Part shown: piece after piece, positions 22,833 through 36,200 of the stretch
Position numbering within the stretch: position 1 is the first letter of the stretch
Layout of the letters: every line of letters starts with the position of its first letter
DNA from: Panorpa germanica
Lineage: Eukaryota > Arthropoda > Insecta > Mecoptera > Panorpidae
Length of the DNA: 64,000 nt
NCBI GenBank assembly: GCA_963678705.1
Contig: OY783217.1
Location: forward strand, 9,858,001 to 9,922,000
Direction of reading: 5' to 3'
The notes under the pieces: generated by a model
Told to the model about the DNA's origin: nothing
The model's input: only the letters and a program-made list of their open reading frames with translations
Database searches by the model: none
Made by a program: the position numbers and the translations under genes

Positions 22833-23435
22833 TATTTGTTTATATTAATGTGCAACATATTAAGTTTATTGTGTGAAAATTTGAAGTCGATTGGAGTAAA
22901 ATTGGAGATATAGAGTTTTAAGTGTTCACTTCTCTGGTCTGCTTTCGTGTTACTTTAAAACTTTTAAATGCGGTTCCTTAATCTCTCAGCTCTTACTTTG
23001 AAACTTTTACCCGCGTTTTCTCACACTTAGGTTTTAATGCTACTGGACCGATTTTTTTGAAATTTTGCACACTCTTTCTTTACATAAATGCCGAGGTAAC
23101 GCTGAAACTTATCAACTAATAAAATCATTTTGAATTTTAGATTTCTGAAAATCCAGTGATGAGTTATGAGTGACACCGCAATGTTATTTTTTTTTTTGTG
23201 ACGTCTGCGGAGATTCGCTGTCAATGCCTCATTTTTTGATATTTATTTATGAAAATTTTACAAAGTATTCTCCAAATGTTATTTTATCATGTAGTAATTA
23301 TAGAAAAAATTATATATTAACTGTGTCGTCAAAAAACATTATCGAAAATATGCTCTTTTTTATCGTTTTGACCTTATTGACTTACTATAAAAAAGTTTAC
23401 CTTTTACATGTTAATATAATGTAAGATGACATATG

Positions 23436-23505
23436 TATGTTTTTTGACATTAATAAAGCTTATTATGTAAGACTACATATATGTATAAGGTTACAAATTA
23501 AACTA
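23436..23505. repeat. Shared tail motif, copy 1
   Basis: GACATTAATAAAGCTTATTATGTAAG and the following AAGGTTACAAATTAAACTAATATAT resemble 35308-35375. It is a fragment of an unidentified repeat; only the last ~70 bp correspond. Confidence 0.4.
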
Positions 23506-23535
23506 ATATATCCAGGTAGAAATGTGTGTATTAAC

Positions 23536-23640
23536 TTGTAGCAAGCTAGCAAGTTGAATCTTGCGTCACAATTTTTATGTGAGCAGTAGTAAACGAACCT
23601 TGAAATTAGACTGTAGTACGCTTTAAACAGCACTGCAAAG
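23536..23640. repeat. Short dispersed repeat, copy 1 of 3
   Basis: TAGCAAGTTGAATCTTGC, then CACAATTTTTATGTGAG, then GAACCTTGAAATTAGACTGTAG. The same order of blocks recurs at 45925-46012 and 49500-49625. The left arm (AGCAAGCTAGCAAGTT) and right arm (TTAGCTTGTAGCAA in the 49.5-kb copy) share AGC-rich motifs. It is probably a small non-autonomous element. Confidence 0.6.
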
Positions 23641-24712
23641 CAATTTTCCACCAGTGATATTTAATGACAATGTAACAAAATTATGTCTAACTTCAATAAA
23701 TAATAAAACACACCGTTAGATAAAAAAAACATTATGTTAACTAATGCATGAGTGTATTACGTATTCTATAAAGATAAGCGTCCACAAATTCGCACGGCTT
23801 CCATCAGTCGCATTTGATTTGAAGTGAACGTACGTTTATTTACTTTCATAAAAAGTTGAAAACAAATTTGAAGAAAAAATTATACTTTGTTGTACATTAC
23901 CTCTAATTAATCGTCTAAGTGGATTAATTATAATTCTAAAACATTAACTTGTCATAAAAGTGACTGTTAACACATTTCCGTCAAAAGATAACACAAATAA
24001 AACACTGTATTATGTTGTTATGTTATGGGTACTGGTTTGAGTAAAAATCCTATCCCACTGACTGCTCAAAGCCATTCATAAATAAAGATATAACATTTAT
24101 AAAAATAAAAACAAAAACAAAATAATATTTCGTAGTAATAAAAATAATGTTGGATACTAAAATGTGTACAAATAAAAGAGTATACACATAGAAAGAAAGC
24201 ATGCAAGGCTGTCAGAAAATCACTACAAAAAAACATAAAGAAAAATAGTTAAATTAAATTTAACATGTGTCAAAACTAAATGGTTAATACGGCCCACCCA
24301 TTGCAAACAAAAAAAACTAGTGTTAGAAAATGAAAATAAGAACAGATTAGCCATCATTTAATTTAAAAAGTACAGTCTATTGCATCAGTATTATTGTTTT
24401 ATAAGGTTAAACGTACTATACTGTTTTTAGACAAAAATTATAAGCGTTCTCTGCACTGTCTGAATATTTTTACGATATAGGCAACTCTGTGAAATTGCTT
24501 TATTTATATAGAGCCTTTCAACAAGAGCGGTCATTTTAAATCAATAGAAAAACGCAAATTTCCGTGAAAAGTAATAATATTTTCATTTTAATCTAAAGTA
24601 CAAATTCTGACTTTAGTAATGAAACACAATATCTGCCAAATGTCAAAGAAATATTGCATTTTTTTATTGCTTTAAATTGACCGGTTTTGTTGAAATAGCC
24701 AATAAGATTTAT

Positions 24713-25358
24713 AGGGTGGCCATAAAAAAATGATTTCAAATTTCCATGATAATACCAGGTTTTTAGTAAAAATTTTCGTACTTTTCCCTGATATAGATAT
24801 TTTATTCGTATCATTTAAATATTTAAAGTTTTGATTATATTGTAGTTACCAATAATTAAATCTGGTGTTATACTAAAAACAAAAAATATTTATTTCTGAT
24901 TTGCTTTTTATCTCATTGCCTTAGTTGGCGTTTAATAACTAATTAAATACGATTTATTACTCGTTAATAAAAAGTAACTTAAATTCAGTAAGACAAAAAT
25001 AAGCTAATGGCTAGTATAAGCTAGAGCAAATAAACACTTAATATTTAATAAATAAAATTATGAAGATTTTTAAATTGATCATCAATAACTTGAATTTTAG
25101 CCAAATTTGTTTTCATTCGCTACACGTTTTCTTTTTAAATTATCGGATTCATTTCATTCTGAATTTTAAATGAAATATAATATACTATATATGAAATAGT
25201 TGCCGCAATCAAATTCCCTGATATTTTTTTTAATTTCCTGAAATTCCCTGATATTTATTGAAATTTCCTAAAATTCCCTGATAGTTCCATGATATTTCCA
25301 GGCTGCATTAAATCCCCTGATAATTCCCGGACTTCCAGGTTTTCCAGGTCTGTGGCAA
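24713..25358. mobile_element. Candidate non-autonomous DNA element with subterminal TTCCCTGATA repeats
   Basis: The motif TTCCCTGAT(A) occurs near 24783, 25213, 25243 and 25273, with variants near 25233, 25262 and 25314. Copies of CCAGGTTTT lie near both ends (about 24757 and 25334). The outer edges AGGGTGGCCA (left) and GTGGCA (right) are a possible weak inverted-repeat pair. Subterminal iterations are typical transposase-binding arrays of hAT and related elements. The middle is featureless A/T-rich DNA. Superfamily and exact ends are uncertain. Confidence 0.5.
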
Positions 25359-27254
25359 ATGTAAAAACTTAATATAGAAATTTGATAATGAGTAATAGTA
25401 TAACCGTATATAGAAAACGAGGATTAAATAGTTTGATTTAGGGTCCTCAGCCTTGGAAATAGTAAGTTAATAATCTTTAGTTATGGCATTACTGAAGTTA
25501 AACCCAAGAAATGTGGTTTTGAATTCAAGTTTGTCAAAGACCGACCACAGATAAGTAACCAGAAAATTAACCTAGATATTTTACTTCGTTCTAGAACAAA
25601 AATGAGAGCTGAGATATAGCAGTATCAACCAAGGTTATCTCAGTTGTTGTCACAGTAAACTGTAACTGTCGCTGCATACGCCTCCCCTCCCGTTTTCATT
25701 CTCTCCCACATTTTATGCAATAAAACCAAATGCTTACTGTAAGGCGAATAATGAACGGTGTAATATATTTTTCATTTAAATATAAATAACCTACTAAGAA
25801 AATAATTCTCCACAAACTGTACTTTGACGTGCGAGCCGAGACGCTGAGCACAGCGAGCGAGCGAGCGTAATGTATTTCCTCGAACTAATTCGAAACGTGT
25901 TAATTTAGAGATTCGTACCCCTACATCTACGTGTATCATACATATGAACAACATGAAGTTAGAAATGAATTAGCCTGAGGTAAAGAAATATATTTTGTAT
26001 TAAAATTACATCTTAATAAAAAAATCATTGTGTGTGGCACAAACAAAAATTGTTTAAAAACAGATCAATTTAAATAACTATAATTAGTATAACTTAAATA
26101 TTTATTTAAATATATTTCAACTGAAACTTTTAACCACCTAAATTAGAGATAGTGTTTATTGAAATTGTAAGAAGTATTGAAATATCTAAGAAAAGGTAAC
26201 TTTCAGATTAAAGTAGCGTGCACTTCTAAAGTTCAGTTAGTTGGATAACTTTTTCTTGAAAAAAATCCAAAATAAGTATTCAACTTAAGGCACAAGCCAT
26301 ATGGTTTTCCTCTTACCATCGAATTATCAACCAATAAATAAGTTTCATCGATAAGTATTTATAATTAAGAGAAATAACTATTATATAAACAAAATCCTCA
26401 TATAAAGGGGTAAAAATGTAAAAAATTTACATAATTCTAAACACTATCTAAAAACAACCCCATTTTATTTTCAAATAAATCACCCAAATAGAAGTTAATT
26501 ATACAATATATTTAATTACATTTAAAAATACCCTTAATACATTTTTATAATCTGTGAACTCAGACAAAATCAACAAATTATTATAAAATTCAGTTTAAAC
26601 TGTCCACACGCATAATAATGATTATTTTATTATAATTTTAAGCATATAAAAATGTTAAATTTATGTTCAAGATGTTACAAGACCGGTTTAAGGGTTCTTT
26701 TGTTTTTAGGAGACAACATAAAACTTCCCAATTAATTACCAAGTTTAAAGTATGTTAAATTGGTACATAGAAGTATTAAGAAAATTTATAAAGGGTATTT
26801 TAGTATTCTTTAGTTATGCTGATAGCTATGTTTAATAGGCCTTTAAAATGATCAGTTCAGATCTTCAATTTGTTCTGTTTCAGACGTACTAACTGAAAGA
26901 TTTAAATTTAATTCTGCCAGATTTCAAATCGAATCAGAGTTTGATTGAAGATTTGATTTGAATATTTTAAATAAGCCTATTTACTTCAAATCATTATTAT
27001 TTGATAACGTTATGAAATTTTTAATTACATTAGCTTAACGCTATATTTTAGTTTAAAGTTATGTAGTTTAACGTTACGGTATATAATGCCTGTAACTTTT
27101 CACATAACAGTATATAATTCGATCAAAGAGACACAAATTTAATAGATAGAGCAGTTTTTCCGCTCTCTCTTTAAGAAATGATATTGTTTAATAAAAGCAA
27201 TGTTGCCGGTGTTGCCGAATCACAAGTGTTAATAATTTAAAAAGTGTACATTAC

Positions 27255-27325
27255 CATCCACAGCAGCAGAAAGAGATTGTAAAAGAGAACTCACCTGCAA
27301 AAAAAAGAAAGAAATGTTAATAAAA
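27255..27325 (-). promoter_or_regulatory. Ratchet-like (recursive) splice site on the minus strand
   Basis: On the minus strand a 16-base uninterrupted pyrimidine run, TTTCTTTCTTTTTTTT, is followed by GCAG and then immediately by GTGAGT (junction between 27295 and 27294). TATTAAC, a plausible branch point, lies just upstream. A 3' splice site fused to a 5' splice site is the signature of a zero-length exon used in stepwise removal of long introns. Alternatively it is an ordinary 3' splice site of a 40-nt exon ending before GTAATG near 27255; that exon is open in one frame (VSSLLQSLSAAVD). Confidence 0.5.
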
Positions 27326-29051
27326 AAATTTCATATTTTATGCAAAATTACAAATATCCTCGTTCAATAAAGTGAAATGATTGATACTCTAATTGGTTCA
27401 ATTTTTCAAAAGCAAAACTTAAAGATACAAATTAATACCTAACAATATAATTTAAATCATTTTATTTGTTAGTAGATATATAAATATTTTCGAGTCTAAT
27501 ACGTAGATTATTTCGTTAATTCAGTTTGAAGTAGATATGTAAAAAAAAACCCCTTTACATTTCAACCACTGATCTTTTGAGGTGGTTGTTTGATTGACTG
27601 TTTATCAGAGTCTAGCATCTTAGCTGTATAAAATATATAAGTTTATTCTCTGCAATAAAATACATTGAAAAAAACGTGTTTTTGTGGACATAAATAACAG
27701 AAGTAAAATAAATTAAATATTTTTTGTTTTTAAATAATTGTAGATTTTAATTTGTAAAAGAAAGAATTATGTTAAATTATTTTTAAACAGTATATTCTTA
27801 TTCTCATTAAAATTCTTTCTTTTAATACATTTTAACCCTTTCTAAATTACATCAATTAGCTGAATGGTAGAGAGAATGGGAGAATCCACAGAAATTAGTT
27901 AAAATGTCAGACCACCTTGAGCGCACCGCATTAGCGACAAGAGCAACCGCAACCGCTTGCGTTTGTTGTTGTTGCAGCGAGACTGTATCTTACCTATTCT
28001 TATTTTGTTTTGAACTTAAAGATAATATGAAGTTCTTTTCGAAGTAAAATTACCAGAACGCGGTATCACTATTCCAAGAAAAGTAATTTAGATTATGTTG
28101 AAGAATCTTAGCGCAATACCACTCTTGTTAATTAGCGGCTTGAAATTTGTGAAACGAAACAGTATACTGGATAATAAATAAAATATCAAATCTTGTACGC
28201 CCCCTGTAAATGTTTGACCGACGCTCATGCCCACAGAAGTAAAGTTTTATAGATAAATCGAGAACCGTATTATATTAGTACCGCTACTATCCATGTAAAA
28301 TATACATCTATCTAAGTATGTATATAGTACATAATCGTATATACCTTCATGGTCCCAGAAACCATAAAAAAAGCTATATCTACCCAAGTTGATTAAAATT
28401 TTCGTTGTAAATCGGGGTTTCATATTTTGTTTTCATTATTGATTGACCCCAGAAACTCTCTAAATAGGACAGTAAGGTCCTTCTCGAAGGAGTAAAGAGG
28501 TTATGCTACTACTAAGACTATATCTATATCTATAAGTTTATACTTTTATACTATCCCCATTGCTCGGTCTAAGGCTATAGCCGTAAAATATAGAAAGAAC
28601 TCCCAAAAATCTTAACAGCTTCCATGAAGGTCGCCTAGCGCCCTACTTGCTGTAAAAATAAAATACTCGTCTTTCTCAGAGAGGGCGTTAGACGTTAACA
28701 TTGTTTTATTATCTTTAGTTGTATTAACGGCGTCTAATGCCAGTGGTGGATTACAAATGAAATGGACGGAAAAATTAAAAAAGAGAAAAAAGTTGACAGA
28801 TGTGATAGCTCAGTAGCAAGCAGAAGAAAAGAGCCTTCATATAATTTACAGAACGTACAGAATATATAGACCACGCTGCTACACATAACCTCAATTTTAA
28901 TTTAAAATATTTTAATAAAAAATATATATTACTCGTATGTTTAATACCAGTTTCATTATTGTAATACAGCTGTACTAAATAAGTAGTATGAGAAAAGCTA
29001 ATATAAATATTTTAGATGCACTGCTGTCATATAATAAATAAAAATAAGAAT

Positions 29052-29071
29052 ACATGCTCGTACGAGCATGT
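29052..29071. other. 20-bp perfect palindrome
   Basis: ACATGCTCGTACGAGCATGT is self-complementary with no spacer. It could form a cruciform or be a dimeric protein site; nothing next to it explains it. Confidence 0.5.
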
Positions 29072-31285
29072 GCATATGCTTTTCTGTTGTAAGCCGATGA
29101 TAAAATGACAATGAAATATATCTAATATAAATTCTTTAGCAAATTCTAAGAGAATGTAATGTTAAGCCCACCTGAGACTACGAAGTGCAAATCCATTACG
29201 AACATAAACAAAACCTCACTGCACATACACATATACTGGCACATACATATACTAACACGTAATATGCACTTAACACAAAGATATTACTTTAAGTTATGAA
29301 ACTATATTGCATTTATTCGATTAATATATTTCGTTGTTTAAGTATGAATTTATTAGAAACTTATCATAAAACATTTTGAAATCTACAAGACAGCTGGTGA
29401 CATAACCTACAAATCACCTGTTGATTTACACTCTGATACAATTGCAATTAGAAATAAACATTTAATAAATATTGTTGTTGGTTATTTAGGTCTTGGTTCT
29501 AGTCAAAAATAACATTGTATCTTTGAGAACAGATTTGTTTTATTAGGTTATATTTTGACGTTTTTATCTGCAAATGTATAAAATGTAAACATGACGTTTG
29601 ACAACATAAAACTTGTTACAGGTTTACAAGACCACATTTACTATTAGTAGCATATTTCTATTATATCATTACAATGTTATATTAGTAAATAATCACAACT
29701 ACTGTCAATTTAGAAATAAAAATGACTGCCAGTAATCAGAATTCATTAGAGCTGTCATACTTATATGTATAAAAAAATTGTATTAATCGAATTAGAAAAT
29801 GCAATATAATATTTCACTTTGTAAATCTCTGAATAACAATCACATTAAAACACTTTTTGGGTCACAAATAGGAATTTAAATCATTTAAATATATTTTTAT
29901 ATGCAGAGCTCAAAGTGACAGAACTCTGCTGTCTACACACACTACTACAACGACGAACGCAAATATAGTTGCAGACGCCAGGTGTACCATCTACTAAATA
30001 AAAATATTAAAACCTTTCAAATAGAAACCTTTTATGAATGTTATAATATTTGTCTTTTTTAAGAATAATTACAATTATTGTATTAATATTACAGATATAT
30101 TTAAAGTAACACATCTGCAAATAAAATCTGAACCTAACCTATAATAAGTCTACTTATAGTAGAACAGAGATAAAGGAATGTGAATTGTAAATAAATTGAT
30201 GACTCGTTTGGAATATGAATTACGAGGGTGTTTCTTTTGGTTTTTATATCTGAGACCTGACTGTATTATACAATAGTGGAAGATAATTTAATGTAATTTC
30301 CATATATAATTTTTTGTATGTTATTTCTCAACCAAGTCAACCCCAAAAACTCACTGAACTGTAATGCTAAATTTAAATCCTTCTCTATATCGTATATGCA
30401 TCCGAATCGTACTTGTATGGAAAGACACACATATTTGAAATTCTCAAGCACAGTCAGAAACGCTGTTATGTCAAGATATGAGAAATTGGGGAATAATCTA
30501 ACCACAGCTTATGGAATATTGTCGTGTACTTGTATAATATGAATATATGTTATATACAGGAGCGAACTAACAATATTGGCACATGATAAGGTGCCCGTTT
30601 TTTTTTTTTAATATTTTTAAAGTATTATTAAAACTAATATTTTGAAACTGGTTTTTGACACAATATTTAATCACTATTACTCTTTCAATTCCGTGCAAAT
30701 AATATTAGTACCAAATATCCAAACTTTGGCGCAAGTTCTCTCCTTTTTCTATTTTTCTAATGTTTCCCCCTAATGCTAATTTTCCCCCTAAAGCTAATGT
30801 TTATTTTTCTTTCCGTTCCTCACTCTCAAGGTTGACCTAGTCGGCCTAGTGAAGAAAGCGGTTCTGATTATCTCAGTTTGTCATTGTATGTGAATCTACC
30901 AGACAAAGATGAAATGAAACACCAGATATATTAAAATGATATTTCCAACTCAAGTAGTGCGTTTACCATAAAGAATAATGGTACGTGACGAGGAGTAATG
31001 TTGCCGGCCTAGTTGATTTATTTTTGTAATTTAAAAAAATATAATATTTAAGATTTATTAGGTGGGGTATTTTAATTAAAAAAAGGACTTTTTTTGTGTG
31101 TTCAAATTATATTGATAATATTGTCGCTTCAAGAATTCTTTATAATTATTTGAGTATATATATTTTTCTAAAAGATTTTATGATATAATATGATTCAATC
31201 TCCAAACCAGAACTATATTTTCTAGGTTTCTAGGTTTTCTGTTGTTAAACTTTAAATAATTAGGTTAATATATTTCTTGCAATTA

Positions 31286-31298
31286 CCCCCCCCCCCCC
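31286..31298. repeat. C13 homopolymer
   Basis: Thirteen C residues followed by an ACACACTCTCTC run, unusual in this A/T-rich DNA. Confidence 0.85.
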
Positions 31299-33052
31299 AC
31301 ACACTCTCTCTTGGTGTGACGTCACAGATTTCATTTTTTTTAAATATTTTATTGTTCTTAGAATAAATGACTTTTTCTTTTTTTTTAGAGCCCATGGAAA
31401 TTAATCATATTGCCACTCGTGGAAATTTTTTTTAATTTTATATTTTTTCACAAAATTACGTTGTCTTTTCGTTGTCAACATATTAGGATTGTTGAAGTAT
31501 TGATATTAGATTCAAAAATAAATATGACGAATGTCAATTCTATAAAAGAATATATTTCCCCTTTTCTTTTTTAAAAACTCTGAATTTTTTGATCCTTGAT
31601 CCATTTCATCCGACTCGAATGAAAAAAAAAGAAAAGCACTTTACAAACATTTTCTGAACAACATGCATCGTAAATATTTCATACTGTAAATATATTATTG
31701 AAACATGAATATTTTCGGATCTGGGGAGCCTGTTTTAACCTGACCACACTCAATGAACCTGCCGGCTGTCCTAGTTTCCATTTTACACATTCACCACTCA
31801 ATACAATACTCCATACTTATACGAATATCGTATTTTACCAGAAATCCTCTGACCTTTCCTACACGGTTCAGTTGACTTTTGTTTGTATTCGATCTATAAA
31901 ATATATCTTTTGTTTCCCGTTGAAATATCACTATAGATGTGTCCTATATGTACCAATAAACACTAACCTCAAACTACAACCCACTCCCTCCTTGTCACTC
32001 CACCCCGGGATACTCTCCAGGGGTTTAACAATTGATTTGAACGGGACAAAGCATCTCACGCTATCAGTTCATGTGTGAATGTTACAAGCTATGCCGGAGA
32101 ATTTGAACCAAAACCTGAAATGTCAGCAAGGTCTATTTAAAGTGTTTTTAAAGAGGGTCTTTTATTTTCTTGGATACAAAAAATCGATTCTGATTTTGGC
32201 TTTTCTAATGAATTGAAGTTTTAAAAATATGTGGTCAAAATTTCAATGTACAACTCTTAAAATTGATAAAACTACATTGGATATATTCAGAAAACTTTAT
32301 TAGGATATTTATTTAGGATATTGATAAATCCTATTGTTTGCTATCAAAACCTAAAATATCCAATTATTTTTATTCAATTCACAATGTTATAAAAGTTATT
32401 AACGATTGGAGTAGTCCTTTTTATCCCTTTAAAAATTAAAAGGGTAAAAATTTACAAAAAAAATGTTGAGCAGTCATTTCCGTCGTTACCTTCTTCCCCA
32501 CTACCATTTGATTACCTTTGCCATCACAATTAAACAAGAGAAGTGTAAAAGAGATGCAGAAGGAAACGTCACAGCGCTAGTATCTGTTGCGAGGCCCATA
32601 AAGTTTTCATATAATGTCATGATATAATAAGATTACTTATTATATTTTATTGGGTAGTGGACGTTAACAATTATTCAGTGGTCAACTCCTAAATCTTAGT
32701 AAATTTTTAAATATTTAATAAAATAAAAACGCCAATTAACTAATATTTCAATAAAAAATTAAGAAATTGACCCCTAAAAAACCAGTTCACAACCCAAGTG
32801 GTGAAGAGTGTTACCAGAATCTTAGAATTTAAGATGTAACTTGTTAAGCAATATTTAAGACCTTATTCTAACTGACAATATCAAGCGCTCTTGTGTGGGC
32901 TAAGACGAATATAATTACTATGCCAAAAGAATAAGATTCATACCAAGACTAATAAACAAAAAGGTCACTTTTTTCCGCAAAAGATTGTCCTGACCAAGTT
33001 CACTCCAAAAAATGAATTCTAGAAAAACAAGTTTAAAAAAAATCATTTTCAG

Positions 33053-33245
33053 TTTTAAGAGGAAATAAAGGAAGTGAGAGGTATAAAACGTTAGAGTGAC
33101 GCAAAGAAAGAGGTGATAAAACGAAAAAAGGAATAGAGTGAAATAGAGAAAGAACAAGCACACTTAAATAAAGGAAACAACCGAGAGTAAATAAAGTAGA
33201 AATTAAGAAAAGCACAAGAGGAATGGAATGTAGAAAATGATGTTG
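33053..33245 (+). repeat. Purine-rich tract, possible decayed LINE coding remnant
   Basis: The plus strand is strongly purine-biased for ~190 bp. One frame reads EEIKEVRGIKR, then KKEVIKRKKE, SEIEKEQAHLNKG and KLRKAQEEWN, separated by TAG or TAA codons. This resembles the charged linker of ORF2 in the 17.5-kb LINE, but without a conserved motif the link is tentative. The C/T-rich minus-strand open frames here (80-90 codons) are a by-product of the bias. Confidence 0.35.
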
Positions 33246-36200
33246 TAATCCAATAACAATAATTAATTGAGACAATGTTAATTAAAATAAGCTGATGATT
33301 TCCGAAAAAAGCCGCCATATTTGTAAAATACTTGTTAGGAGTTATTTTAAATATTCCATACAAAAATCAAAGCGCGCAAAAACATCTGCCTTTTTATATA
33401 CAAGTAAAATACTACAGTACATGTATTATGTAACATATTCTTAAGTTTTTGTTTATATTTGAATTTAAATTACAATATTATAGACATAAGTTTCAGAACA
33501 AACACACAGCAAAGTATGTACTCGTACTTACTCGCAAGCGTAACATGACTCTCGATCTAGAATATATAGAGTACAGTATAGTAGAGCCTTTATATTGTTG
33601 AATAACCCCTCATACTTTTAACTGATTTAATCGCTTAGTCTACCTCCTTCCCCTACCCTTTCACTCTCTCTACCATTTCCCATTCTACATCTATCCACAT
33701 ATTTCGTAACGAAAGTTTTCTTAACTTTTCATATATTTAATATTTCATATACAACTTTTTGAACATTGCGGTACAAAGTTAAATATGCGACATATTATAT
33801 AAATGCTTATTAAAATATGTAAAACTATTTTTATGTAATAAATAAAAAGTATTTCTATTACATAGAAACTAGAGCGTGTTTTAAACTATATCTAGATACG
33901 AGTAGGTATGATTTATTACTTTAATATCAACTATGAAGTTAATATAAAAACTTTTAATATATGAAACATAAATAAAACATTAAAATTAATAGTAAATATT
34001 ACTATTATTTTATGTACTGGTTTATATTTTGTTTATATAATGCGCAGATCGCAATATAAAAAGTGTTAACGAATGCATGCACAACCTATATTTTTATATA
34101 GATATTTCGCATTCATTAATGTATTTTATTTAGAATCTAATTTTTTATATTTTAGTTCTTAAGTTCTGTAATAATTCTATTGTTTAATCAAATATTTTAT
34201 CTTTTGCTTTGTTATTGAATCAACTAACAAAGTCATTGTCGTTGATGCTCTGGCATTGTATTCGAGTATACAAGCCCGTTCCAAGGCCACCAGCTGGCTT
34301 GGCAAACGCCTTTTGTATCACTGTGCTGTTTCATCATTATTAAAATATTTATTATTAACACAAACTTCATACAGTAAACATCACTAAACATCCTTAAATA
34401 TTATTAACTAGCATCTAGAATAGTAAACATCCTTAAATTATCAACTCTAACGTTCAACAGTCTAAAAATCTAAACAATTATAATAAAATTAATATTATAA
34501 AGATTTTAATAGTGAATTACATCACAGTAACATCGATACATATATATACTCATTTAAGTTTCAATTATTGTAATTCGTCAAGTGTATTTGTATAATAAAT
34601 GTTTTCTGTAAAATACTAGTGTTTCGCTGCCTTTTGATTTAAAGTAAAATAAAAAATTGTTATTAAGTGATTAATAACAAAAAGGTCCTTCGAGAAGTTT
34701 TGGCGCAATCTACGCTATCAAAGGAGTTGGATGCAATCGAGCAATCCGAGATTTGGATACCGTCAACAGATCGCAGATAAGCCAACCTCAAGCTTATATA
34801 GATCTCCATAGGTCCAAACTCACTCAACCAAAAAGGATAAGTTTGCACAATAATCTGTCTTGGTTATAAATTCATATTACCCGCTAGAACATATGGTAGT
34901 TACATGTATTTAGGGTTAACATAAAAAACTTGACGTAAAGTACTCAAAACACTCAACACTCAAAAGCTGCAGATAACAGGAGGCTATTTTAGTATCATTC
35001 TCATGAATTGGTCCTAAGCCGTAATGTAATTCATTTCTAATGAAAATGAAATTAGTGTTGATGTTGCCAACTTTAATTTATTTTTCCTGTTATTAGAGGA
35101 AATTTTTATATTGGGTTATATTTATCATAGAACTAGTGCCAGAAATAGAAAAGGGAACCATAACAGTAGTGACGTATTCAATATGCGCGCTTTCGATCGT
35201 ATTCGATTGTATCTGGTCACAATTGCCTTTTAGTTTTTCTGAAATTACCTATTTTTTCAGTTCAAGTACTCAAGTAAATTATCTAACATTTTATCTAATA
35301 CATTTTCTGATATTAATAAAGCTTTTTATGCAAGTTTATTTAAGGTTACGTATACTTATTAAATTAAAATATCAGTAAGAGATTTTTAATGCCTTTTGCA
35401 TTTAGTTAATGACAGAATTATGTTAAACTTTAGTAAATAATTCTATTATTATAACGTTATGTAAAAAATATTACGTGAAGTAATACATAAGTTTACGTTA
35501 TGTTTTGGAGGGTATAACTTGAAAATTTGAGAAATTTATAGAAATGACATATTTGAAGATTTTTGACTATGACGTTATTACAGCAAATGAACGATTTTCT
35601 AAATCTTTAGTTTATAATATAAATTACATTTTTATCAAGGAAAAATACACTTCAAAAATAGATACATACAGTTCATATAAAATCCATTATATTCTATAAC
35701 TCCCTAAGGTCTGCAAAAAGTTCCACAAGCTTTGAAAGCTCCGTGCTTTTATAAATATAAAAGCTCTTCTTTTAAAAGTTTTCTCTATATATTTTTCTAT
35801 AAAAAATGAACGATATATAACAATTTTTTCCTCTATTTTTTGCAATTAAAAAAATATATTTTATAGAGAAAAAATAATTATATAGTAGGAAGTATGTTTC
35901 ATTCGTAGTTAGAAGGATTTACAGCAAAGTAAAGCTCAGAAAAAATGGTATTAAGTTCTAAATCTCTTCTAATTGGAAGCATTCGCAAATCCCCAATTAC
36001 CAATAGAACAAATATGAAGCTCGAAACAGAGTTGAAGTCTCATTTATGGAATATTTAAAAATTTGCTTCAAATATTACATAGAAATGTTAACATTTATGC
36101 AGTGGCGGACTGTGTCTGTGAATATATTGAGAGAGAATATTGGTAGGTAAAATAATCATTTAAAATCATACGGCTGATGTGTTAAAACATGAAGCAATTT

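Larger units (their letters stand above)
22833..24712. other. Repeat-like A/T-rich DNA
   Basis: The stretch 22900-23420 has pyrimidine-rich phrases such as GGACCGATTTTTTTGAAATTTTG that look like old transposon sequence, but no ends or coding frame could be defined. The small repeats at 23436 and 23536 lie inside. Confidence 0.4.
25359..33052. other. Long gene-poor A/T-rich stretch
   Basis: Apart from the minus-strand splice-like site at 27.29 kb, the palindrome at 29.05 kb and the C-run at 31.29 kb, nothing is identified. GC-richer patches lie at 25810-25870 (GAGC iterations), 27910-27985 and 28600-28750; the last includes a short inverted pair, GCGTTAGACG with CGTCTAATGC. A mariner-like phrase, TACGAGGGTGTTTC, lies at 30221 without a partner. 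Confidence 0.45.

Noticed and set aside
31698..32078. 126-codon plus-strand frame
   Set aside because: It has no ATG anywhere in frame, no recognised domain, and a length that chance can give in a window this size.
32918..33363. Three overlapping minus-strand frames of 80-90 codons
   Set aside because: They come from the purine-rich tract on the plus strand; hydrophobic Phe/Leu/Ser-rich products are compositional.
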